In this document: positions 20,699-29,851 of the stretch, piece after piece | Layout of the letters: the number at the start of each line of letters is the position of its first letter | How positions within the stretch are numbered: the first letter of the stretch is position 1 | Source of the DNA: an uncultured Bacteroidales bacterium | Lineage (GTDB): Bacteria; Bacteroidota; Bacteroidia; Bacteroidales; JACABE01 | NCBI GenBank assembly: GCA_903936865.1 | Contig: CAIZXK010000738.1 | Location: 1 to 36,991 of the forward strand | DNA length: 36,991 bases | Reading direction: 5' to 3' | The notes under the pieces: model-generated | What the model saw: the letters and a program-made list of their open reading frames with translations, nothing else | Databases searched by the model: none | Told to the model about the DNA's origin: nothing | Translations under genes and position numbers: made by a program

Positions 20699-22150
20699 TT
20701 AAAATTGAAAATAAATAAATTGTTGATCGCTTTTAAATTGACCTAAATAGACAAATACAACTAACAATACAATGTAAATCGTCCAACGGGAATATTTGTG
20801 TAAGGTTTCTATCTGAAGTACATGCTGTTTTCTACGTTGTACCCATTCGATGGATATCAATAGAATAATCAATATTAACGGAATAGATTGCAACCAGGTT
20901 AGCAGAATTTCAGGTTTAAGCAACAGGTTGTGTACTATATTAGTAATAAAGTTGAGAAATCTTCTGATGCTATCAGAACGAAAAAAAATTAATGCAAAAA
21001 CAACCAATGAAAAAGTAAGTATCATTTGAAAAAATTCTTTTATTGAAGGGAATTTTTGGTTAACAGCCACGATTTCAGAATATTTTCCTTTTCCTTTTGT
21101 TAACATTTGAGGGAGATAATAAAGCCCATTTAGTAAGCCCCAAATGATATATGTCCAGTTGGCACCATGCCAAAAACCACTTAGTACAAAGGTTGCTAAA
21201 ATATTCCTTACCCGTTTGGTTTTAGAAACTTTACTTCCTCCCAAAGGAATAAATATATAGTCCCGGAACCAGGTTGAAAGTGAAATATGCCATCTTTGCC
21301 AAAATTCTCCAATATTTCTCGAAAAGAAAGGATAGGCAAAATTCCTCATCAGGCTAAATCCAAATAATCTTGCTGTACCAATTCCTATATCGGAGTAACC
21401 TGAGAAATCACAATAAATTTGAAAAGCAAATAAAATGGCACCAATAAGTAAGGTAATGCCTGGTGTTGAAGTATATGTAGGTGCATCGAAAATCAAATCT
21501 ACCTGAACTGCTAGTGTATCAGCTATCACTACTTTTTTTATCAACCCCCAAAGTATTTGTCTGAGACCGTCTTTTGCTTTTTCACTATCAAAAAACCTTT
21601 TGCGTTCGAATTGTGGTAATAAATTTGAAGCCCTTTCGATGGGACCAGCGACCAATTGTGGAAAAAAACTGACAAATGCCAGAAAAGAGATTAAGTCTTT
21701 GGTCGTTGATATTTGCCGCTTATAAACATCAATCGCATAGCTCAGGGTTTGAAATGTATAAAAGCTAATTCCTACTGGAAGTATGATATTTAAAGAGCTT
21801 TTGTGAAAAGTCATTCCTACTTGAGCTCCTGCTTCAATAAATGAATCAACAAAAAAATTGTAATATTTAAAAAAACCAAGCAACCCTAGGTTTGCAACTA
21901 GACTGATACCCAACAATATGTTGCGATGTGTTTGTTTATCACTTTTTTGTAACAATAAACCAACGGTATAATCTACCATTGAACTAAAGAACAACAAGGA
22001 TAAAAAACGCCAATCCCACCAGCCATAAAAAATATAGCTTACTACCAGCAGAAAAAAGTTTTGTAGTCTGATGGATTTATTGAAAACATACCAATAGAGA
22101 ATGAAAACTGTTGGTAAGAATATAGCAAAAGTTAAAGAGTTGAAAATCAT
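20699..22150 (-). CDS. MBOAT family O-acyltransferase (AlgI-like), copy 2
   Basis: LPVGISFYTFQTLSYAIDVYKRQI; FLAFVSFFPQLVAGPIERASNLLPQFE; DFSGYSDIGIGTARLFGFSLMRNFAYPFFSRNIGEFWQRWHISLSTWFRDYIFIPLGGSK; GFWHGANWTYIIWGLLNG. Confidence 0.95.
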   Translation of the reverse strand: MIFNSLTFAIFLPTVFILYWYVFNKSIRLQNFFLLVVSYIFYGWWDWRFLSLLFFSSMVDYTVGLLLQKSDKQTHRNILLGISLVANLGLLGFFKYYNFFVDSFIEAGAQVGMTFHKSSLNIILPVGISFYTFQTLSYAIDVYKRQISTTKDLISFLAFVSFFPQLVAGPIERASNLLPQFERKRFFDSEKAKDGLRQILWGLIKKVVIADTLAVQVDLIFDAPTYTSTPGITLLIGAILFAFQIYCDFSGYSDIGIGTARLFGFSLMRNFAYPFFSRNIGEFWQRWHISLSTWFRDYIFIPLGGSKVSKTKRVRNILATFVLSGFWHGANWTYIIWGLLNGLYYLPQMLTKGKGKYSEIVAVNQKFPSIKEFFQMILTFSLVVFALIFFRSDSIRRFLNFITNIVHNLLLKPEILLTWLQSIPLILIILLISIEWVQRRKQHVLQIETLHKYSRWTIYIVLLVVFVYLGQFKSDQQFIYFQF

Positions 22151-22229
22151 TTGAAAATGTTTGGTTTAGAATATGATTTCGTGATAATTACCAATATTTA
22201 TTGCAATTTTTACATTACAAGTAAAGGTT

Positions 22230-23693
22230 TTAATATGAAATTTCAATTTTATGAATAATATACTTGCCGGAAACACATCCTGGGTCAATCCGAAAATTGC
22301 CAATTATACGCTGAAATGGTAATAAAAAAATTGTTTTTGTTCTACCAGCTTGCAAATGCTTTTGTATTTTATTAGAATCTTTATAATGCTCGAAAATTCC
22401 TGTTTTAAAAAAAAGCTGTAAAGTGGTAGCAACAGGTGTTGTGATGTCTATTTTTATAGCTTTAATATATTTTATCTGGCGAAATTTGGGTAGGATAAAA
22501 TATGGATCAGTGCCAAGGGAAGTTATACATAGGCCAGATTCTGAAATTTTTACTTCAGCAATTTGATTATTGAATTTGATTTTTTTCAACAGATTCTCCA
22601 AATTTATTTCTGTAAAAACATAATTGTTTTCTTCAATAGAAGTGGCAGCAATATCAATCTTTTTTTTAGAGTTAAATGCATTAATTTGGTCTATTTGCTT
22701 TTGCATATTTATAAGCATATCCATAAAAACAGGAACAATCTTCTCTACAGTTAGCTTTTCAATAGGTACCCATTCTTCTTCAGGATCAGGCAACTTTTCT
22801 CTGAAAAACGATTCTCGTGACTCTCCAAAGAAAATGCTCCCTATTTCATTATTTGAAGACTCATATTTTTTTATAAGTTCCTGACGTTCTGCAGGTGATA
22901 ACAAACCATACGTTTGAAACGGATCCTGTTTCTTATAATTTTCAGGCAATACTTTTGTACAAAAATCTAATAACCTATTATCATTAATATCATGATTTTG
23001 CTTGGTGCACAATTTAAGTATTTCTAAAATTTCCCGGTTGAATCCCACATTTTTGTTGAGGTTAGTGGGTGGAGGTTCAATAAATCCTGTTTTGTAATTT
23101 ATTCCTATTATTTTTATAAAATCCAGAACAACATCATCACCTATCACGTTTTTTTCAAAGGGGCGGACAATAAAATCACCTGGCTGGAAAAATTGCAGCC
23201 AATGCATTATTGGTATCTTCCAATCCATGTTGTATTTTTTTGAAAAATCCTGTATGGAATTGTATTCATTAAATTTATGTCCCCACTGCTTCCAGGCACT
23301 TTCAACCCAGTAATCCTGTCTTCTTAAATATAGTACTATTTTAAAATCACACTCCAATGTTTCAATAATCTGATTTAGCAATTTTGGCCACCATAAACCC
23401 CAGCCAAAACCTTCATTGCTTATTATCAGTTTTGTAATTTTATTTTGTTCACAATAGTTTATACAATTTTTAAAAGCTTCAATGCAACCTGGGTAATCAT
23501 TTTTTAGTTGAGCGTTTATAAACAACTCTTCGTGGTTGTGCTGATTGCCCTTCCCAAAATCTGAACCAGTGAAATTAGGATATAAAACCTGATGATTATT
23601 AATCAGGTTTTCCCTGTTATAGTTTAAAAATGATTGGATGGCACTTGAGCCTGTTTTCGGTTGCCCGATATGGATAAATATTTTGATTTTCAT
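22230..23693 (-). CDS. Sulfotransferase-like protein with C-terminal beta-type module
   Basis: IKIFIHIGQPKTGSSAIQSFLNYNRENL (5'-PSB-like loop), FKIVLYLRRQDYWVESAWKQW (3'-PB-like region); C-terminus ...SLGTDPYFILPKF...LQLFFKTG...FRIDPGCVSGKYIIHKIEI. Confidence 0.78.
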   Translation of the reverse strand: MKIKIFIHIGQPKTGSSAIQSFLNYNRENLINNHQVLYPNFTGSDFGKGNQHNHEELFINAQLKNDYPGCIEAFKNCINYCEQNKITKLIISNEGFGWGLWWPKLLNQIIETLECDFKIVLYLRRQDYWVESAWKQWGHKFNEYNSIQDFSKKYNMDWKIPIMHWLQFFQPGDFIVRPFEKNVIGDDVVLDFIKIIGINYKTGFIEPPPTNLNKNVGFNREILEILKLCTKQNHDINDNRLLDFCTKVLPENYKKQDPFQTYGLLSPAERQELIKKYESSNNEIGSIFFGESRESFFREKLPDPEEEWVPIEKLTVEKIVPVFMDMLINMQKQIDQINAFNSKKKIDIAATSIEENNYVFTEINLENLLKKIKFNNQIAEVKISESGLCITSLGTDPYFILPKFRQIKYIKAIKIDITTPVATTLQLFFKTGIFEHYKDSNKIQKHLQAGRTKTIFLLPFQRIIGNFRIDPGCVSGKYIIHKIEISY

Positions 23694-23717
23694 TGAGAAC
23701 TAAAAATTAGAATTAAA

Positions 23718-24806
23718 CTAAATCACTTTACGAATCCAAATACTTCCTCCGCTATTCTTGAAACAGTAGGGCATTTTCGAGAAATATTCCTTGTGATTTT
23801 TATGAATAAAATCGGGGAAAAGCATGATTTCGAAATTATTATTAAACATCAAAAATGATCTTATGAAATAAACTTCATTCCAGCTTCTTCCTTCGAAAAC
23901 CCAATTTTGAGGATATTCAAAAGGGTAAAATATATCATGAAAATGTATAATAACTCCTTTGTTTAATGATGGTAAAATATTTAATATAAGATAATTAACA
24001 TCACTTCTGGTTTTAACAACATGTGAGCTATCTATAAACAAAATATCATCTTTTTTAAGCTTTTTAAAAAAAGAAAGATTGATTTGTTGAAGATTTTTTT
24101 CAATAATTAGAACTTTCCCTTTATCTTTATCAGATAAAAGGGAAAATAATAAGTCAGCATAAGGTTCAATAAACGTTACGTCAACATCTGTTCGCTTTAA
24201 TTGATCTATTGTGTCAAGTATTAGCGCCGATGAAAACCCAGATCCTACTTCAATTATTTTGGATGGACAAAAATGCCTGATAAATGAATATAAAATTATA
24301 CCGTCTGAGAATGAAAAAGCTGGGTTTTGGAAATAATATCGGTAACTATTAACCTTTTTCTCCTGAAATGGGATTTCCTTGTAAAATTTTGAAAATTCAT
24401 TTATTAACTGAAATTGATAATTAATGTTTAGCTCTATTCCTGGTAATTCCATGACACTTTTTTCATCCCATATTTCTTGTTCTCTTTCCTTTATTTCTTC
24501 AATGTTAACAACAGGCGAGTAAAAATGACCTGCTGGATAGCACATGTGTCGTTCATTTTCGTTTGGTTTGCGTCCTTCAAATCTTCCAAATAAATGATAA
24601 TGTTTTAAGGATGGCATTCCTGAAGCTTCTACATCAGGATTGTTTGCTAAATAGTACTCTTCATCGAAAAATAATTTATTATTTACCTTATCATATTCTC
24701 TTATTAATCTAATCCATCTGCGAATGAAGCCATTACTACCTAATGATAAAAAAAACAATAACTTAGTAAAAATAATTGAGATGTTATTGTTTTGATTTTT
24801 TTTCAT
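23718..24806 (-). CDS. Class I SAM methyltransferase (Methyltransf_24-like) with one N-terminal NPDV repeat
   Basis: SKIIEVGSGFSSALILDTIDQL...VTFIEPYADLLFSLL...DDILFIDSSHVVKTRSDVNYLILNILPSLNKGVIIHFHDIFYPFEYP; repeat LFFDEEYYLANNPDVEASGMPSLKHYHLFGRFEGRKPNENE. Confidence 0.85.
   Translation of the reverse strand: MKKNQNNNISIIFTKLLFFLSLGSNGFIRRWIRLIREYDKVNNKLFFDEEYYLANNPDVEASGMPSLKHYHLFGRFEGRKPNENERHMCYPAGHFYSPVVNIEEIKEREQEIWDEKSVMELPGIELNINYQFQLINEFSKFYKEIPFQEKKVNSYRYYFQNPAFSFSDGIILYSFIRHFCPSKIIEVGSGFSSALILDTIDQLKRTDVDVTFIEPYADLLFSLLSDKDKGKVLIIEKNLQQINLSFFKKLKKDDILFIDSSHVVKTRSDVNYLILNILPSLNKGVIIHFHDIFYPFEYPQNWVFEGRSWNEVYFIRSFLMFNNNFEIMLFPDFIHKNHKEYFSKMPYCFKNSGGSIWIRKVI
24555..24680 (-). repeat. 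Single NPDV-type repeat in the methyltransferase
   Basis: FFDEEYYLANNPDVEASGMPSLKHYHLFGRFEGRKPNENE read on the minus strand; boundaries approximate. Confidence 0.88.
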
Positions 24807-25180
24807 GTTTTTTGTAATTATTATTTAATTATTATTGTCTGGATTGTTTATGTAAAAAAGCAATCAAATTATGAGACCAAAGAATCAATTGATAGTAGAA
24901 TATGATTATTTATAATCACTTTAGTATTTATAAAATTACAAAAGTGTTTTTTTGCTACATCATAATCATAATATTATGGTTTAATTGCTTTTAATTGCAA
25001 ATAATATGTTTGACCCATCAACATTAAATGTATTTTTAAAGCATAGATAAAACATAAAGGCTATTTATTTAATTACAACTTCCAAATTTTCCTTGGTGAT
25101 AACTATATTTAAGGCTGAGAAGTATCCTTTTATTTTAAAATTTTATATAGAAACTAAAGGTTCAACTAATGAAAAAAAAA

Positions 25181-28100
25181 TTAAATTGCTATTGGCCGGG
25201 CAATCACATCTTCTAATGCCACGGTTTGAAATAAATCCTTGTATTTTTGCAACATAACCTCTTCACGAAATAAAATTCCAACAGCTTTATTTGCTTTTTC
25301 TCCTAGCGCTTTGGACTCGTTTGGATGATCGAGCAGATACCCGATTTTATCAACCAATTGGTGGATATCGCCCGGTTTGTAAAATAAAGCTGTTTCGCCA
25401 TCTGCCAATTGCTCAGAAATTCCAAATACAGGTGTTGTTACTATTGGAAGTGAGGATGCCATTGCTTCAAGAATTACTAATGGAAATGATTCATTGTATG
25501 AACAACATACAAAAATATCAGAGGCACTATAATAATCCATGATATTTTCCTGATTATCCAGAACCATAATATCCTCCATCTGATTAATCTCATCAATTAC
25601 CTGATGGTAATATTCATCATTGGTATTTTTGCCAATAATTGTGAAAAACAGGTCATCTCGCGATTCTAATAAAATCTTTGCAGCTTTTACAAAATCAATT
25701 TGTCCCTTTCTTTCGCAAACTGTTCCAATAATAGTTACAATAGTTTTTGTTGGCAAATTAAGTTTCTCGCATAACTGAATTTTATTTTTGGGGAATTCAG
25801 TTTTCACATCAATTCCATTGTAAATAAAATCCATATTTGCAAAATGATTGTACTTTTCAAACAACTTCATGCTTGATTTACTGACGAAAAGATTGCGGTT
25901 TGGTTTTAGAATAGTTGTTGAAATCCATGGCATTAGGTTGTTAAAAACAGGATGCTTATTGTAATATTCAAATAAGTCAATACTTTCGTGAATCCCCCAA
26001 ATGGAAGGGATTTCTGCAAAGTAGGAAGCATCGATAGCCCAAAAGTTATCCAGTGTATTTGCATAAACTAAATCAACTTTGTTCTTAGTCAATTGATTAC
26101 TAATTCGTTCAACTAATACAGAATAACTTTCCTTGTTAAGCGAAGAATAAATCTCCATAGTTTTAACTGCAATACCTTCATTCTCAAATAATTTTCTCAA
26201 AGGACCATCTTCAATACTAATGATTTCAATAGACACAAAGCCTGTTGCTTTAAAATACTTTGCTACTTTAAACATAATCAATGGTGCTCCTTCAAAATTA
26301 AGGTTATGCGTAAAAAATGCCATTTTTAATTGCCTGCTTTCTTTATTAAAGAAACGCAACCTGTTATTTCTGTTTATTTCAGTACTAAAAAATTCCTCTT
26401 TGTGTTGATTGATGTTATAGTAGGAATCGGTAAATTTTTCATGCTTTACTATAAGATTGAGGTCATCCGTTAAATAACTGAGTGGCTTTTCTGAACTCTT
26501 TCTTGAGGCACCTTCATGGTGTAGGATAATTGCATATGGATTATACACTATCCTTTTTCCTCTATTCAAAATCCTTAAACACAAATCAACATCGTTAGAT
26601 GAAATTTTAAAATTGAGCTCATCAAAACCTCCTGCTAAAAAAAACTCGTTTTTACTTATCATCAGGCAGGCAGCAGTAACTGCAGAATAGTTACGTGCAC
26701 ATATGTCGAAATTAAAATAAACATTTCCATGGCTACCAGTAAAAGGATGATGTGCTGGTTTTGGATCCATAGTTACAATTACTCCTGCATGCTGAATTCT
26801 TCTGTCAGGAAATAATGCTTTTACACCTACAATTCCTACTCCGGGCATTTTACAGTATATCAACATTTGTTCTATCCAATCTTCGGAAATAATTTCTGTA
26901 TCAGAGTTTAAAAAAATAAGGAAATCACCTGTTGCATTTTTAACAGCCAGATTGTTAATTCTGGAATAGTTGAATTCATTGTTTATTCGTTTATTTGTAA
27001 TCACTTTAATGTCCATATCTGCCATTTTGCCCAAAAAGTCAATGGTTTCCAAGTCATCACTTTCATCATCAGCTATAATGATTTCATAATTTTTATAGGA
27101 TGATTTTTTGATGGAATCAATACATTTCTGAGCCAGTATATGACCATTACGTATGGGAATAATAATTGAAACAAAATCATTAAAGGCTATTGAAGGATTT
27201 AAATTATAAATACCAATTTTGCTTTCTATTGCAAATTGGGGTAAAGAAACTTTTACCCAATTAATTCCGATATTTATAAGATGATTTTGAATTGCCACCA
27301 TACCTGCATTCACACTTCCTTCTTTTTTTGAAAGTTGCGTGGAGTGATTTCTCCAATGGTACAAAATAAGCGGAAGATGATCAATACTTTTTGAAAAGTG
27401 AGTAGCACGTAAAAAGTAGTCATAGTCCTGGCTACCATTCAAGTCAGAATTAAACCAACCTGTTTTTGAAATTATTTCCTTGTTGTATACGATGAGGTGC
27501 CTCAAGTAACAAAATGATAATGCTAACTCAGGCGACCAGTCTGGTTTAAATGCTGGAAAAGAAGCAATTCCATTGTGATCGATGGTTCCATCATCAGTGT
27601 ATAAGATGTCCGATTTTCTTTTTTGTAAAAAATTGGCAACTTGCAACAAAGCATCTTTTTCCATGATATCATCATGATCCATGAAAACAATATAATCACC
27701 GGTAGAAAGGCGAATGCCCTCGTTTGAAGCATTTGACACTCCTAAGTTTTTAGGAAGTCTTTTGTGCTTAACCTTTGGATTTCCGCTGAAAAGGGTTAAC
27801 AGTTTCTCAATTTCGGGCTCTGAATGATCATCTATTATGATTAATTCCCAATGTTCATAAATTTGGCTTAAAACAGAATTTAATGATTTGTTCAAATATT
27901 CTTTTTCAGGATTATAAACCGGGATGATGATGCTGAACTTAGGTAAAAACGAAAAATCTTGTTGCTGCTCAAGCAAAAATCTGATCATTTTGGCTGATAA
28001 GCTGTTCCTGTGAAGGTACTTATGATAATCATCAGGAAATAAGTTTGTTTCTGATTTTAATTTAATGGTTTCAACTATATCTGTCTCAGGAAATTGGATA

Positions 28101-29851
28101 GACTTAAATGGAGTTTCTTCAATTATGTCGGGGCTGATTTGCAATCGGAATTCAGCTTTTCCATGTAAAATGAAATGAAGCAATGGGTTCATCCCTGATT
28201 CAAGAACATCTTTATATTTATCAAGGTAAAATGAACTGCTGAATAATTTACTTGGGTTTCGTCTTTCAAATCCACCATAATTCAAATAATGTGTTATGGC
28301 TTTCATTCCAGAAAGTTTCACATCAGGGTTGGTCTCTAAATAATAATTTTCATCAAAAAGCCCACTTTGTGCGATTTCAGTTTCATACGATTGGCTTTCC
28401 GCCTCAGAGATTTTATCTTTAGCAGGGGTTTGCAGGCTGGGTTTTTGAATTTCAATCTTTTTAATTGTTTCTTTCAATTCACGAACCTCATCCAATAACT
28501 TTTGCTTTTCATCTGACTCCTGTTTTAATTCCAAAAAGGTGTTTTGCAAGATTTCTTCTTTTAATACCAAAGCATGTTCGAAAACTTCTTTGCCCAATTT
28601 CAAATATTCAAGTTCAATCCTCATTTCATCAAACTCTAGAATGCCAATTGCTTTCAAATCAATAAAAATCTGAGATTCATTTGTAACAAATAAGTAAACC
28701 TGATTTTCGACAGATTTGGCATTACTGCTGATTTCAAAATTAACATTAACAGTTTTACTGGATAATAAGAATTGGATGGTATTGATTTTAACAAGATTGT
28801 AGTCGTTAAGCGGATCAAACCTCAACTGAGTAACCTTTTTTGGGCAATTAAGTTTGAATTCCAACAGCTTGCTGTGCTTAAAAACCACCAGTCGCAAGGA
28901 GTTATTTTCATTATAATCAGTTGCCTTTTCTCTAAAATAAAGCTGCGCATAATGCTGCGAATTCAGGTTTTTTGTAACATTCAACTGCCAGTCCCAAAAA
29001 AATGTAATCATCCCCCAATTGATCTTTATAGGCTTTTCGATTGGATGGTTTAAAACACCGCTAAATTGTTGAGCTCTTTTTTCCAGAGCATCATACAACT
29101 TGATAATATCTGGAAAATACAATCCTAATAACTCCGGAATTTCTGATTGTGAGGCACGAACGTTGAAAATATCTTTGTCGATTATCTGAACTTTCGGCAT
29201 CGAAAGTTGAATTCCAAATTTTTGATAAAATCCGGAGATCAATACTGAAGGATTTTCAACAATCTGGCTTATATTTATGAGTAGGCAGCGATCAGCGTTA
29301 TTTTCGTAAAACGTTAATATATTGCGGTTATAGTGTTTCCATAATTCAGCGGCAATTTCGGGGTTTTCCCAGATTACCTCATCGGTACCTCTGCGATAGA
29401 GCGATTCGATGACTTCCCACGGAGCACGGTAGATAATCACAAAACAAGCATCGGGAAGTAACGAATTCCAAAAGTCAAGAAACAAGGTAGTTCTGGGGTC
29501 TTTCCAACCCCAAACCGGGTTTTTTGACTTGGTTTTAATCAGATCCATTGCCCTGTGACGCAGGTTTTCACTTACAGGAATCTGTGAAATAAGTGTTAAC
29601 CCATTTATTTCAATTCCTTGTGAAAGCAATACTTTTTGATGAAAATCAACAATTTCCAGATCTTCAAAATGGCCTTTTTCGTTTCCAGTTCCTTTGTCCA
29701 CAAGGTGTTCTCCCATATTTACCCCACCAGCTTGTAAAATAGAGGCGGTTAATGATGTTCCCGAACGATGCATTCCAACAACAATTATGGGTGCTGATTT
29801 ACGTGGAAACTGAGAATTTTTGTCTTTTATCATCATTTTCTTATTTGGCAT
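25181..29851 (-). CDS. Giant multidomain enzyme: sulfotransferase - beta-type module - coiled coil - NPDV doublet - GT2 - GT2 - GT4
   Basis: ST: PIIVVGMHRSGTSLTASILQAGGVNMGEHLV...WGWKDPRTTLFLDFW; GT2a: FSIIIPVYNPEKEYLNKSLNSVLSQIYEHWELIIIDDHSE...FMDHDDIM; GT2b: VSIIIPIRNGHILAQKCIDSI...IIIADDESDD...FLNSDTEII; GT4: IIGTVCERKGQIDFVKAAKILL...CSYNESFPLVILEAMASSLPIVTTPVFG. Confidence 0.92.
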   Translation of the reverse strand: MPNKKMMIKDKNSQFPRKSAPIIVVGMHRSGTSLTASILQAGGVNMGEHLVDKGTGNEKGHFEDLEIVDFHQKVLLSQGIEINGLTLISQIPVSENLRHRAMDLIKTKSKNPVWGWKDPRTTLFLDFWNSLLPDACFVIIYRAPWEVIESLYRRGTDEVIWENPEIAAELWKHYNRNILTFYENNADRCLLINISQIVENPSVLISGFYQKFGIQLSMPKVQIIDKDIFNVRASQSEIPELLGLYFPDIIKLYDALEKRAQQFSGVLNHPIEKPIKINWGMITFFWDWQLNVTKNLNSQHYAQLYFREKATDYNENNSLRLVVFKHSKLLEFKLNCPKKVTQLRFDPLNDYNLVKINTIQFLLSSKTVNVNFEISSNAKSVENQVYLFVTNESQIFIDLKAIGILEFDEMRIELEYLKLGKEVFEHALVLKEEILQNTFLELKQESDEKQKLLDEVRELKETIKKIEIQKPSLQTPAKDKISEAESQSYETEIAQSGLFDENYYLETNPDVKLSGMKAITHYLNYGGFERRNPSKLFSSSFYLDKYKDVLESGMNPLLHFILHGKAEFRLQISPDIIEETPFKSIQFPETDIVETIKLKSETNLFPDDYHKYLHRNSLSAKMIRFLLEQQQDFSFLPKFSIIIPVYNPEKEYLNKSLNSVLSQIYEHWELIIIDDHSEPEIEKLLTLFSGNPKVKHKRLPKNLGVSNASNEGIRLSTGDYIVFMDHDDIMEKDALLQVANFLQKRKSDILYTDDGTIDHNGIASFPAFKPDWSPELALSFCYLRHLIVYNKEIISKTGWFNSDLNGSQDYDYFLRATHFSKSIDHLPLILYHWRNHSTQLSKKEGSVNAGMVAIQNHLINIGINWVKVSLPQFAIESKIGIYNLNPSIAFNDFVSIIIPIRNGHILAQKCIDSIKKSSYKNYEIIIADDESDDLETIDFLGKMADMDIKVITNKRINNEFNYSRINNLAVKNATGDFLIFLNSDTEIISEDWIEQMLIYCKMPGVGIVGVKALFPDRRIQHAGVIVTMDPKPAHHPFTGSHGNVYFNFDICARNYSAVTAACLMISKNEFFLAGGFDELNFKISSNDVDLCLRILNRGKRIVYNPYAIILHHEGASRKSSEKPLSYLTDDLNLIVKHEKFTDSYYNINQHKEEFFSTEINRNNRLRFFNKESRQLKMAFFTHNLNFEGAPLIMFKVAKYFKATGFVSIEIISIEDGPLRKLFENEGIAVKTMEIYSSLNKESYSVLVERISNQLTKNKVDLVYANTLDNFWAIDASYFAEIPSIWGIHESIDLFEYYNKHPVFNNLMPWISTTILKPNRNLFVSKSSMKLFEKYNHFANMDFIYNGIDVKTEFPKNKIQLCEKLNLPTKTIVTIIGTVCERKGQIDFVKAAKILLESRDDLFFTIIGKNTNDEYYHQVIDEINQMEDIMVLDNQENIMDYYSASDIFVCCSYNESFPLVILEAMASSLPIVTTPVFGISEQLADGETALFYKPGDIHQLVDKIGYLLDHPNESKALGEKANKAVGILFREEVMLQKYKDLFQTVALEDVIARPIAI
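28140..28364 (-). repeat. NPDV-repeat doublet inside the giant fusion protein
   Basis: LFDENYYLETNPDVKLSGMKAITHYLNYGGFERRNPS followed directly by KLFSSSFYLDKYKDVLESGMNPLLHFILHGKAEFRLQ; boundaries approximate. Confidence 0.88.

Noticed and set aside
24807-25180. 374-bp AT-rich intergenic gap considered as a promoter or relic gene
   Set aside because: No convincing Bacteroidota-type promoter pair (TTTG / TAnnTTTG) or readable protein fragment found by eye.
27523-27732. 69-aa minus-strand ORF inside the giant gene
   Set aside because: Out-of-frame overlap with the GT2 domain; no independent support.
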